Of a DNA stretch of 64,000 nt, positions 24,836 through 33,000 are shown piece after piece (within the stretch, counting starts at the first letter, position 1; each line of letters opens with the position of its first letter). Source of the DNA: CAYLHF01 sp964383365 (GTDB lineage: Bacteria > Bacteroidota > Rhodothermia > Rhodothermales > UBA10348); contig CAYLHF010000014.1 of assembly GCA_964383365.1 (NCBI GenBank), forward strand, positions 1 to 64,000, given 5' to 3'. The notes beneath the pieces are model-generated. The model did no database searches. It was not told the DNA's origin and saw nothing but the letters and a program-made list of their open reading frames with translations. The translations under genes and the position numbers were made by a program.

Positions 24836-25291
24836 ATGGCTGATGGCGAAAAACTCATAGCGACTAACAGGAAAGCGAGGCACGAGTATCGTATAGAGGA
24901 AACGATTGAGGCCGGATTGTCCCTGACAGGAACGGAAGTAAAGTCTTTGCGGGCGGGAAAAGCCAATATTCAGGATGCATTCTGCACGGCTGTAGATGGC
25001 AGTTTTCTTCTTCTTCAGTGTCATATTGCTCACTATACGTACGGGAATCGACAGAATCACGATCCGCTACGTCCACGAAAACTCCTGATGCATAAGCGGG
25101 AGATTCAAAAATGGGGAAAAGCGATTCAGCAGAAAGGATATACGGTCATTCCTCTCAGACTATATTTTAGACGAGGATATGCGAAAGTGGAACTGGGACT
25201 CGCCCGTGGAAAAAACCTTTACGACAAGCGAAAGGATATTGCCTCCCGAGATTCAAAGCGTCGTTTGGAACGTGTCCAGACCAGAGATTAG
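24836..25291 (+). CDS. smpB: SsrA-binding protein SmpB
   Basis: A 151-residue partner of tmRNA in rescuing stalled ribosomes. Signature blocks are ATNRKARHEYRIEETIEAGL, LTGTEVKSLRAGKANI, YRP-type YGNRQNHDPLRPRKLL and the basic C-terminal tail KRKDIASRDSKRRLERVQ. I choose the ATG at 24836; the open frame extends 19 codons further but overlaps the terminator hairpin and does not look like protein. The tmRNA gene is not in this window. Confidence 0.96.
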   Translation: MADGEKLIATNRKARHEYRIEETIEAGLSLTGTEVKSLRAGKANIQDAFCTAVDGSFLLLQCHIAHYTYGNRQNHDPLRPRKLLMHKREIQKWGKAIQQKGYTVIPLRLYFRRGYAKVELGLARGKNLYDKRKDIASRDSKRRLERVQTRD

Positions 25292-25427
25292 CGTAGAGCG
25301 CACCGAAGGAGGGATCACTATTTACCCTCATAAATGAGTAACAAAATTCAAATCAGAAGCTCCCTATGTATATTTTTAGCACGTGGGATTGATGACCACT
25401 GCAAACATTTAGCGCCGATTCCGTAGA

Positions 25428-25445
25428 GGTGACAGATTTGTCACC
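25428..25445 (+). promoter_or_regulatory. Stem-loop at the TonB-receptor translation start
   Basis: A perfect 7-bp stem GGTGACA / TGTCACC with a 4-base loop (GATT) spans the GTG start at 25429. It lies immediately before the ATG at 25447. If formed in the mRNA it would bury the start region. It could equally be a DNA operator. Upstream, TATATTTT (25369-25376) is a weak -7 box. Confidence 0.35.
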
Positions 25446-27780
25446 GATGATTACCAGCGAGGGAAGAACGATCAGCCAGCTGACCAGCAAAAAGTATCCG
25501 TCGCTACGTCGACTACCACTGTTTTCGTCGCGATTTCGGCTGATCGGTCTCTTGCTGTTCGTGGTCGGCGCTACGTCATCACATGCGCTGGCTCAAAATG
25601 CCATCTTGAGAGGGTTTGTCACATCTGCCCATAATGGCGAACCCATCGAAGGCGTGAATGTCGCTCTGTTTCGTTCTGCGACACTGATCACGGGTGCGGT
25701 TACCGATGCGGATGGTTTTTTTGCCCTGTCCAGACTGAGTCGTGGATCGTATGACATCAGAATCTCGTCAGTCGGGTATAAGACGGTAATCGACAGCCTG
25801 GCTTTAAATAGAGATGAAATCAGGCTCTACAATACTGTTCTCGAAGAAGACGGAGGACAGCTTGATGAGGTGGTCGTCGAATCAGGAAGGACTGCCGGTG
25901 TTGCACGGGCGATCGCGGGACAGACTACGATAACCCCGGCGCAAATCGATCGAATTCCATCTGCTGATATATCTGGCGACCTCGTTAATTTTCTCTCCAA
26001 TGTGCCCGGAATTGTGACTCCGGGTGATCGGGGAGGCCAGCTATTTGTTCGTGGCGGCGAACCGTGGCAGAATCTGGTTCTTCTGGACGGAATGTGGATT
26101 TACCAACCCTTCCATGTTCTCGGTTTCTTTTCTTCCTTTCCTTCCGAGATCATCAACCAGGTTGATCTGTACGCAGGTGGTTTCGGAAGTGAATACGGCG
26201 GACGTCTTTCCTCAGTCATCGACGTTCGTTCACGAAATGGAAACAAGAATCATCGAGCAGGAAGTGTATCGGTAGCTCCATTCGTGGTTGCCGGACATTT
26301 AGAGGGACCCATTCTGAATAAGAAGACGTCGTTTCTGGTTTCTGTGCGTGAATCAGTTATCGATCAGGGAGCGTCGAATCTGGTCCGCGATCCGCTTCCA
26401 TTCTCGTTCGGAGATCAATTTGCCAAGATTCATTCGGAGTTCAGTCGGAACAGTCAATTTTCCGCGACACTGCTGAGGACGCATGACGATGGAGTGATTT
26501 TCGATGGGAATCCGAATCAGCCCCGCGAGACCGTGCGGTGGAAAAACCGGGCATTGGGCATTCGGTACATCGTCCTTCCGAGAGCGTTTCCCGTCTTTGT
26601 CGAATTTCTGATTTCCGGCTCGCGTATAACCACCAGCCAGGGGCCTATCGGAGCGCCACGCAGAACGTCAAGACTCGGCAGCCTGAATACGACCGTGAAC
26701 GTGTCTCATTTTTACGGAGACGTCAAGGTGAACTGGGGACTCTTCGCACGGACGCAGCAGCTTGAGAGTAATCTGAACGGGTTGTTTCAGAATCTGGTTA
26801 CGCGTGAGGAATTTGTAACGGAGGTTGGTCTGTACGTCGAGCCGTCGGTTCAGGTAAACAGCCGGCTAAATGTAAAGAGCGGGGTGCGACTTCAGTCGTT
26901 CCCGAGTAAATCGTCCAGTTTTCTCGAACCCAGACTAAAGGCGATCTATGATCTGGGGCGGACACAGTTCTCCCTGGCGGCCGGGGTATACCATCAGGAA
27001 ATTGTTGGCGTGTCTGATCGGAGGGATGCTGCAAGTGTTTTTACGGCCTGGACAGCTTCGCCCGACGGGATCGTTCCGAGGGCGATTCATCTGATCGGAG
27101 GGGTAAAACATGCGCCGAGTACGTGGCTTCAGCTCGGAGCCGAGGGCTACTACAAGAAACTCGACGACCTGCTAATTCCGGAATGGACTGCGTTTCCCCG
27201 ACTGACTAATCGACTTCAACTGGCAGAGGGACGAGTCTGGGGAGCCGACCTTAAACTGGAAGTTCAGAAAGGTCTGGTAGATGCCTTTGTAACGTATGGT
27301 CTGTCCAACGTCCAGTACACGGCAAAGCAATCGACCCTGCAATTATGGTTTGGTGCTTCGACACTGAAATTTCGACCGGCTCACGATAGGAGACACCAGG
27401 TTAATGCGGTTGTATCACTTGATATGGAGGCATTCAAACTGGATATGAGGTGGCAGTTCGGATCTGGCCTTCCGTTCAATCAGGCCGTTGGTTTCGACGG
27501 ATTTCTCCTTCTTGACGGGGCAGTAGATGTGTTCCAGCAATCTGGAGGGAGACGCGTCATCTACGAGCGACCATTCAATGGTGAGCTACCTACGTATCAT
27601 CGGCTCGATATGTCCATAAGTCGGAAATTCGATTTTCCGGATGTCTCGCTCACCGGACAGCTCGGCATAATCAACGGTTACGATAGACAAAATTTATTCT
27701 ATCTGGATGTCTTTACGCTTCGGAGAGTGGATCAACTGCCCGTCATCCCAACCTTCGGATTGAAACTCGATATCAAATGA
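25429..27780 (+). CDS. TonB-dependent outer-membrane receptor with carboxypeptidase-regulatory-like domain
   Basis: A 783-residue receptor. The signal peptide ends at about HALAQN. The regulatory-like domain follows (LRGFVTSAHNGEPIEGVNVAL, VTDADGFFALSRL, SSVGYKT, residues about 58-140). The plug domain (about 155-270) carries NFLSNVPGIVTPGDRGGQLF, VRGGEPWQNLVLLDG and SVIDVRSRNG. The rest is a beta-barrel ending FGLKLDIK. It should import an unknown ligand with TonB energy. The start may be the GTG at 25429 or the ATG at 25447. Its stop overlaps the start of a small lipoprotein gene by four bases, so the two probably work together. Confidence 0.9.
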   Translation: MTDLSPMITSEGRTISQLTSKKYPSLRRLPLFSSRFRLIGLLLFVVGATSSHALAQNAILRGFVTSAHNGEPIEGVNVALFRSATLITGAVTDADGFFALSRLSRGSYDIRISSVGYKTVIDSLALNRDEIRLYNTVLEEDGGQLDEVVVESGRTAGVARAIAGQTTITPAQIDRIPSADISGDLVNFLSNVPGIVTPGDRGGQLFVRGGEPWQNLVLLDGMWIYQPFHVLGFFSSFPSEIINQVDLYAGGFGSEYGGRLSSVIDVRSRNGNKNHRAGSVSVAPFVVAGHLEGPILNKKTSFLVSVRESVIDQGASNLVRDPLPFSFGDQFAKIHSEFSRNSQFSATLLRTHDDGVIFDGNPNQPRETVRWKNRALGIRYIVLPRAFPVFVEFLISGSRITTSQGPIGAPRRTSRLGSLNTTVNVSHFYGDVKVNWGLFARTQQLESNLNGLFQNLVTREEFVTEVGLYVEPSVQVNSRLNVKSGVRLQSFPSKSSSFLEPRLKAIYDLGRTQFSLAAGVYHQEIVGVSDRRDAASVFTAWTASPDGIVPRAIHLIGGVKHAPSTWLQLGAEGYYKKLDDLLIPEWTAFPRLTNRLQLAEGRVWGADLKLEVQKGLVDAFVTYGLSNVQYTAKQSTLQLWFGASTLKFRPAHDRRHQVNAVVSLDMEAFKLDMRWQFGSGLPFNQAVGFDGFLLLDGAVDVFQQSGGRRVIYERPFNGELPTYHRLDMSISRKFDFPDVSLTGQLGIINGYDRQNLFYLDVFTLRRVDQLPVIPTFGLKLDIK

Positions 27781-28664
27781 GAAGCCAGAGCCTATACCTG
27801 GTGCTTAGTGTAATCACGGCATCGATGATGATAGTCGGGTGCGAAGAGAGCGTTGATCCGGTTCTGGAATCGGAGGAAGCATTCTCCTTCTTCGGTTTTT
27901 TCAATCCGCGAGCGGATACGCAGTCCGTGAGGGTATTTCCCATCGAAGGCATTCTTGAACCCACTGATCTCGGGCCCATCGACGCACAGGTCAAGGCAAG
28001 AGATTTACAGACCGGTATGGAGTACAGCTGGCAGGATTCAGTCGTGATATTCAGGAATCAGACAATCGGGCATGTTTTCTGGTCTGCGTTCCAGCCGCAA
28101 CACGAACATACCTACCGACTTCAGGCAGAACGCTCTGATGGTGCAGTGACATCCGTGGACGTTCGTGTTCCGCCGGTCGGAACCGTTCGTATCGGAGATA
28201 TCAGAGATGTTTCTTTCAACGTCCAGATACCGGTTATCTGGTCCAAGATTCCACGCATTCTGAACCCGCTCGCCGTCTATAACGTGCGGACGGTCAGTCG
28301 TGCGACCGGTCAGGAATTTGAATTCAGGATCGGGGTCGTTCCTCCGGATCCCGTGCAGCGAGATGATGGCTCGTGGGCGGTAAATATAGAGGCCTCTCGG
28401 GATATAGGAGAGTTGTTCAGTGTGCTTGACCTTAGACCTGGTCTGGATATTCTGAAGCTGGACAACATCGATCTCAAGGTATTCGTCGTTGATGAGACGT
28501 GGAATCCGCCCGGAGGGGTATTCGATAGTGAGGTCCTCGTCGAGCCTGGAACATTCTCGAATGTCGATAGCGGGTTTGGATTTGTGGGCGGAGGCTATAT
28601 TGATTCATACCGGGTTGAATTGTCCGATGACGTAAAAAACGCAATAGGGTTTTCCGTTCAGTAA
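27777..28664 (+). CDS. Lipoprotein coupled to the TonB receptor (DUF4249-like position, function unknown)
   Basis: A 295-residue predicted lipoprotein. The signal sequence ends in the lipobox MIVGC with the acylated Cys at residue 22, followed by EESVDPVLE. The rest is beta-rich with immunoglobulin-like stretches (EHTYRLQAERSDG; TSVDVRVPPVGTV). It is not SusD: there are no TPR-like helices and the length is too short. Lipoproteins of the DUF4249 type often follow such receptors, but sequence support for that family here is weak. The ATGA overlap with the receptor gene implies translational coupling and a joint surface or periplasmic role. Confidence 0.75.
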   Translation: MRSQSLYLVLSVITASMMIVGCEESVDPVLESEEAFSFFGFFNPRADTQSVRVFPIEGILEPTDLGPIDAQVKARDLQTGMEYSWQDSVVIFRNQTIGHVFWSAFQPQHEHTYRLQAERSDGAVTSVDVRVPPVGTVRIGDIRDVSFNVQIPVIWSKIPRILNPLAVYNVRTVSRATGQEFEFRIGVVPPDPVQRDDGSWAVNIEASRDIGELFSVLDLRPGLDILKLDNIDLKVFVVDETWNPPGGVFDSEVLVEPGTFSNVDSGFGFVGGGYIDSYRVELSDDVKNAIGFSVQ

Positions 28665-28850
28665 GGGAATGTCCATCGCACCTGTTGTTCTATCCCGCAG
28701 GGTAATTATTCATCCTTGCTGGAAAAATCAGAATCATGGTCCGAACACACGCGTTGGTTAGATCAGGATGACAGATCACCGCCCAGACAGTGTGAAAGGC
28801 CGTGTTCTACAATCTGAAGCTGAAGGATTTCTCCCAATCAATCGATAACT

Positions 28851-31280
28851 ATGCGACGCACATTAAAATCGGTTCTCGTGTTTTTTGCGCTGGTTGTCTT
28901 CTCGATAGACGCATCGGCACAGTCAAGCGATCCCATGACGGATGGAATCCTCGCGTTTCGTGAGGGCCGGTATGAATCTGCCGTTCAGGCGTTCGAAGCT
29001 ACGCTTGAGACGGATCCTCAGAATGCAGAGGCACATTTTCTTCTGGCACGCATCTTTTTTGAAACACAGCTCAAGAATGATAAGCGGGCAGGCAAGGAAT
29101 TGGATCAGGCACTCAAGATTGAACCAGAAAATGTTCAGTATCTCGTTGCTCGAATGCAGCAATTGAGAGTCGAATCCTGGAACAATATCACGAACATGTC
29201 CAGACAAAACAGACGTCGCGCTCTGGCAAATCAGGTTCTCAAGATCGATTCCACCAACTCGTTTGCCCATCAGGAACTCGGAGAGGCATATGTGAGAGAC
29301 TTCTGGAGGTATCGCAATACCCTGATGTATCCCGCGTTAACCTTCAATGAGTACAAATATCGAGGCCGAAGTGTTGTCGATCCCATGGCCGGGTATTTGA
29401 AACGACAGGTAGAGCAGGCTGATCGAGCTCAGGGTATCACCGATTCGGAACCGCTGTTTTCAGAGCAGATTGGTATCGTTGCACCGGACTACGACCCGAA
29501 CAGCATTTTTATGGCAGATCAATTCGATGTGGAAACCCTGAAGGATCAGGGTATCCCGGTTGTTACGTATGCAGGACGGGCGCAGAGGGCGTACGATCGG
29601 GCGATCGTCCACTTGAATGCGGCGCTCTCCTCTGATCCGCGTCAACGGAGCATTTACGATGATCTGATGCGTATATACGCACTCAAGGGTGAGTACACGG
29701 ATGCTCTGTCCATGCTCTCTCAGATGTACGTCTTTTTCCCTGATGATCCACAACTGTGGACGTATCTGGGGTTCGCCCATTATCACAACGGAAATATGGA
29801 GGCAGCGTCTAAAGCCTTCGAAAGTGCTTTTCGGTTTATGGCACCTGACGTTCAATATGCGTATTCCCATCTGGATGATATCCTTCCAGATGACGAGAAA
29901 AGGATTTACGAAGAGGATCGAAAAGCGTACGAAGCCCGATTCTGGACGAGTAAGGATCCTCGATATCTGACGACATACAACGAACGAAAGCTGGAGCATT
30001 ACACGAGGTTGACGTATGCGGATCTTCTCTACGCTGCGCCGGATGTCGATCTCAGGGGCTGGGATACGCAACGTGGTCATATCCTGGTGCGGTATGGCGT
30101 GCCGAAAGGCGATGTGGTAATCGTTCCAAGAAGCACTTCGGGAGTCCGTTCTGGAGTTGATCCGGTTCAGGGAACGCAGTCAGATCCTACCGGAAGCGTG
30201 GGACTGGCGCTCGAAGTTGCTCGAAAAGGGATGGATATGGATATGGCAGCCGAGGCAAACACGTTCAACATATGGGATTACGGTGATTTCAAGTTCGTGT
30301 TCGAAGATCCTTTTCGAAACGGAGAATATCGCTTGTTCAGCCCGTCAGCGGCAGATTTGTCGGATGGATCCCTTCCCTGGGCGAACGACTATACCATCAA
30401 GGCTGCGGAGACGTTCAAGAAAACCCCGGAGCGATATGACTATGAAGCTCCGGGACGACAGGTCGAAATCCCATTCCTGGTCACTTCATTCAGGAATTTC
30501 AACAGCACGCTTGCCGATACATACATCAATTTCGGTGTACCCGTCACTGACTACGATCCTGATTCTGATATGATCAATGTGACGGCGACGGCCGGTACAT
30601 TCATTATCGGCGAAAAACGGGATATGCTCGACGAACGACGCAAGACAATCTATGGTCTCAAGACCGATCAGATCGTCTCCTTCGATGAGTCAAACCTCTG
30701 GGTGGATACCGAGGCGCTCCGGGTTCCTTCCGGCCATCAGGAGGTCTCCGTAGAGTTTGAAACGGTCGGAGGCGGGACCGTAGGGGTGCAGCGACGTCAA
30801 GTCGACATTCCGGAGTTTACTGACTCTGGTCTTCAGATCAGTGATATTCTCCTCGCATATCGGATCGATGAGACCGAAAATGGAAGGCCCGTGGTACCTA
30901 CGGATATTGTCAGAAATGACCTTTCCATCATGCCGGCACCCTGGTCCGTGTTTTCAAACAAACAGCCCATCTACCTGTATTTCGAAGTATATAACCTGGA
31001 ATCAGGAACAGACGGTGATGCCCGGTACGACATCGAAGCGGTACTGGCGCCGAAGGATCAGAGCAGCAAGGTTGGTAAAGTGTTCAAGAGTATTTTCGGT
31101 GGAGGAGACAAAGGAGTATCCGTATCACTTCCGGTAACGGTCTCCAGCCGCCATGACGGCCAGTATCTTATTCTTGATGCCAAGAATCAGGAGGCTGGTC
31201 TCTATACGCTGGTGGTTCGGATCAAGGATACCGTTTCTGGAGAAGAGGTTGAACGGGATCAGGATCTGTTCCTGGAATGA
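28851..31280 (+). CDS. TPR and GWxTD-domain exported protein
   Basis: An 809-residue protein with a signal peptide (MRRTLKSVLVFFALVVFSID, then ASAQ). Tetratricopeptide repeats occupy about residues 34-340, for example ILAFREGRYESAVQAFEATL and EAHFLLARIFFETQ. A GWxTD domain follows, marked by GWDTQRGHILVRYGVPKGD near residue 403. The C-terminal 300 residues are beta-rich. GWxTD proteins are found mainly in Bacteroidota and related phyla and have no established function. The gene is alone, with 186 bases of featureless DNA upstream, and ends 17 bases from purE on the other strand. Confidence 0.85.
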   Translation: MRRTLKSVLVFFALVVFSIDASAQSSDPMTDGILAFREGRYESAVQAFEATLETDPQNAEAHFLLARIFFETQLKNDKRAGKELDQALKIEPENVQYLVARMQQLRVESWNNITNMSRQNRRRALANQVLKIDSTNSFAHQELGEAYVRDFWRYRNTLMYPALTFNEYKYRGRSVVDPMAGYLKRQVEQADRAQGITDSEPLFSEQIGIVAPDYDPNSIFMADQFDVETLKDQGIPVVTYAGRAQRAYDRAIVHLNAALSSDPRQRSIYDDLMRIYALKGEYTDALSMLSQMYVFFPDDPQLWTYLGFAHYHNGNMEAASKAFESAFRFMAPDVQYAYSHLDDILPDDEKRIYEEDRKAYEARFWTSKDPRYLTTYNERKLEHYTRLTYADLLYAAPDVDLRGWDTQRGHILVRYGVPKGDVVIVPRSTSGVRSGVDPVQGTQSDPTGSVGLALEVARKGMDMDMAAEANTFNIWDYGDFKFVFEDPFRNGEYRLFSPSAADLSDGSLPWANDYTIKAAETFKKTPERYDYEAPGRQVEIPFLVTSFRNFNSTLADTYINFGVPVTDYDPDSDMINVTATAGTFIIGEKRDMLDERRKTIYGLKTDQIVSFDESNLWVDTEALRVPSGHQEVSVEFETVGGGTVGVQRRQVDIPEFTDSGLQISDILLAYRIDETENGRPVVPTDIVRNDLSIMPAPWSVFSNKQPIYLYFEVYNLESGTDGDARYDIEAVLAPKDQSSKVGKVFKSIFGGGDKGVSVSLPVTVSSRHDGQYLILDAKNQEAGLYTLVVRIKDTVSGEEVERDQDLFLE

Positions 31281-31297
31281 GCAGACATCCATGATTC

Positions 31298-31807
31298 TCA
31301 TGGGAGCTCTGCGGCCTCCGTTTTCACCGCGTCGTCCATGATGTGCACTCGATTCTTGAGTTCGACTTTGTAAGCACGGAGTTTTTCTTCCAGCTCTTGA
31401 TCGGATGTCGCCAGAATCTGGACTGCCAGTAGCCCTGCGTTCAAGGCCCCACCGATCGCAACGGTGGCGACCGGGACTCCACCTGGCATCTGAACGACCG
31501 AAAGCAGAGAATCCAGTCCCTTTAGATTTCGGGATGGAACAGGTACGCCAATGACCGGCAAGATAGTCGCCGAGGCGATCATTCCAGGTAAATGAGCCGC
31601 CCCTCCGGCACCGGCGATAATAACTTGCAGCCCTCTTTTCGAAGCAGAATCAGCATACTCCATCATCCTCCCCGGAGTACGGTGAGCCGAAAGAACACGG
31701 GTTTCTGTGGGGACACCAAATTCGGAAAGGATACGAACGGCCGGCTCCATGACCGGCCAGTCGGACTGGCTTCCCATAGCAACTCCGACTCGAATTGATT
31801 CGCTCAT
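31298..31807 (-). CDS. purE: N5-carboxyaminoimidazole ribonucleotide mutase
   Basis: A 169-residue class I PurE that converts N5-CAIR to CAIR in purine synthesis. The active-site segments GSQSDWPVM (residues 12-20) and VLSAHRTPGRM (about 38-48) and the loop AGAGGAAHLPGM are intact. I take the ATG at 31807; a GTG two codons upstream (31813) is possible. It lies about 35 bases after purK and is the last gene of ftsK-purK-purE. Confidence 0.96.
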   Translation of the reverse strand: MSESIRVGVAMGSQSDWPVMEPAVRILSEFGVPTETRVLSAHRTPGRMMEYADSASKRGLQVIIAGAGGAAHLPGMIASATILPVIGVPVPSRNLKGLDSLLSVVQMPGGVPVATVAIGGALNAGLLAVQILATSDQELEEKLRAYKVELKNRVHIMDDAVKTEAAELP

Positions 31808-31842
31808 ATTCACTGTTGATTGGGAATGAAGGTCCGGTAGAA

Positions 31843-33000
31843 TCAGATCAAGATACGCGAAACGATTGATTCCGCGTAGCGCCTTGCCGATTCGGTATCC
31901 GATGCAGTCACGGTGACATGTCCCATTTTTCGCCCAGGTCTGGAATCCGTCTTACCATAAATATGAATGGATCCGGAATGCTCCTGCAGCGCATCCGGTA
32001 TCGATTCCAGGGACACTTTCGAGTCGGAGCGACCCAGGATATTAACCATAACAGCCGCGTCTACGATCAGATCTGGATTCCCCAACGGCCAGTCCAGGAT
32101 CGCCCGGACGTGATTTTCAAATTGGGACGTATGACAGGCCTCGATCGTGTAGTGGCCCGTATTGTGAGGACGTGGAGCCAGTTCATTTACGAGAACAGAT
32201 CCGTCTCTCGTCTCAAACAGTTCTACCCCCAGGATTCCAACGGAGTCGACCGCTTCGGCGCAACGCACGGCCAGGTCCCGTGCGCGACTGGTAATCTCCG
32301 AATCGGATGATCCGGGAGCCAGTACGGCGTGACACCGGTGGTCGCGTTGTATGGTATCAACAAGCGGGTAGATCACGCCCTCTCCACCGGGACGCCTGGC
32401 AACGAGCGTGGCTATTTCCCGTTTGAAGTCTATCCAGCCCTCAACGAGAATTCCGTCGGGTCCACTGAGCAATGGCCACAAAGATCGGATCTCTGACTCA
32501 CTGTTGGCCAAGGCATTACCATAACCGTCGTACGATCCCTGATACTTTTTCAGGACGACGGGGTATCCCAATTCGGCGGCTGCCTGTTGCGCTTCCTCAA
32601 TCGATTCACACCGGCGGTAAGGAGCCTGCGGAATGGCCGCCTGGAGGAGAAGATCCTTCTGCACACCCTTATGTCGAATCTGTTCGAGGGTTCGTGGACG
32701 AGGTAGAACTGGAATATCAGGTCCCACGATGCGAGCTGCCAGATCTGCCGGGGCCCACTCACTCTCCACAGTGATAACGTCGCAACCTCCGGCGAACGAC
32801 TCCAGGACTTCGGTTCGGGTCCAGTCGCCGGTCATCGATTCACCGAGACCTTCCACCGGCGCGGATGATTCTGGAGAGAGCGTTCGTACAGACACTCCCA
32901 TACGTATGGCGGCCAGCGCGGTCATGCGACCGAGCTGGCCGCCACCCAAGATGCCGATTCGAGGCGGATCTGACCGAAAATGGCGACAGCCGTTCGTCAT
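31843..33000 (-). CDS. purK: N5-carboxyaminoimidazole ribonucleotide synthase
   Basis: A 385-residue ATP-grasp enzyme that carboxylates AIR to N5-CAIR using bicarbonate and ATP, feeding PurE. The N-terminal GILGGGQLGRMTALAA, the ATP-grasp segment PVVLKKYQGSYDGYGN and the C-terminal NELAPRPHNTGHYTIE are diagnostic. The ATG overlaps the ftsK stop in an ATGA, so the gene is translationally coupled to ftsK. That is an odd functional pairing but shows co-transcription. Confidence 0.96.
   Translation of the reverse strand: MTNGCRHFRSDPPRIGILGGGQLGRMTALAAIRMGVSVRTLSPESSAPVEGLGESMTGDWTRTEVLESFAGGCDVITVESEWAPADLAARIVGPDIPVLPRPRTLEQIRHKGVQKDLLLQAAIPQAPYRRCESIEEAQQAAAELGYPVVLKKYQGSYDGYGNALANSESEIRSLWPLLSGPDGILVEGWIDFKREIATLVARRPGGEGVIYPLVDTIQRDHRCHAVLAPGSSDSEITSRARDLAVRCAEAVDSVGILGVELFETRDGSVLVNELAPRPHNTGHYTIEACHTSQFENHVRAILDWPLGNPDLIVDAAVMVNILGRSDSKVSLESIPDALQEHSGSIHIYGKTDSRPGRKMGHVTVTASDTESARRYAESIVSRILI

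Noticed and set aside
24714..25428. tmRNA or 4.5S RNA gene near smpB/ffh
   Set aside because: I could find neither the tmRNA-like ends with a tag-coding frame nor a 4.5S GGAA-loop hairpin in the spaces around these genes.
27777..28664. SusD-type nutrient-binding lipoprotein
   Set aside because: It is too short and beta-rich. SusD proteins are alpha-helical TPR-like and around 500 residues.
25447..28664. Defence or transfer island
   Set aside because: Coding style matches the surroundings, and there are no integrase, transposase, direct terminal repeats or tRNA boundary.
31288..31305. Hairpin TCCATGA-TTC-TCATGGGA between the GWxTD gene and purE as a two-way terminator
   Set aside because: It has no U-tract on either strand and its right half lies inside the purE coding region.
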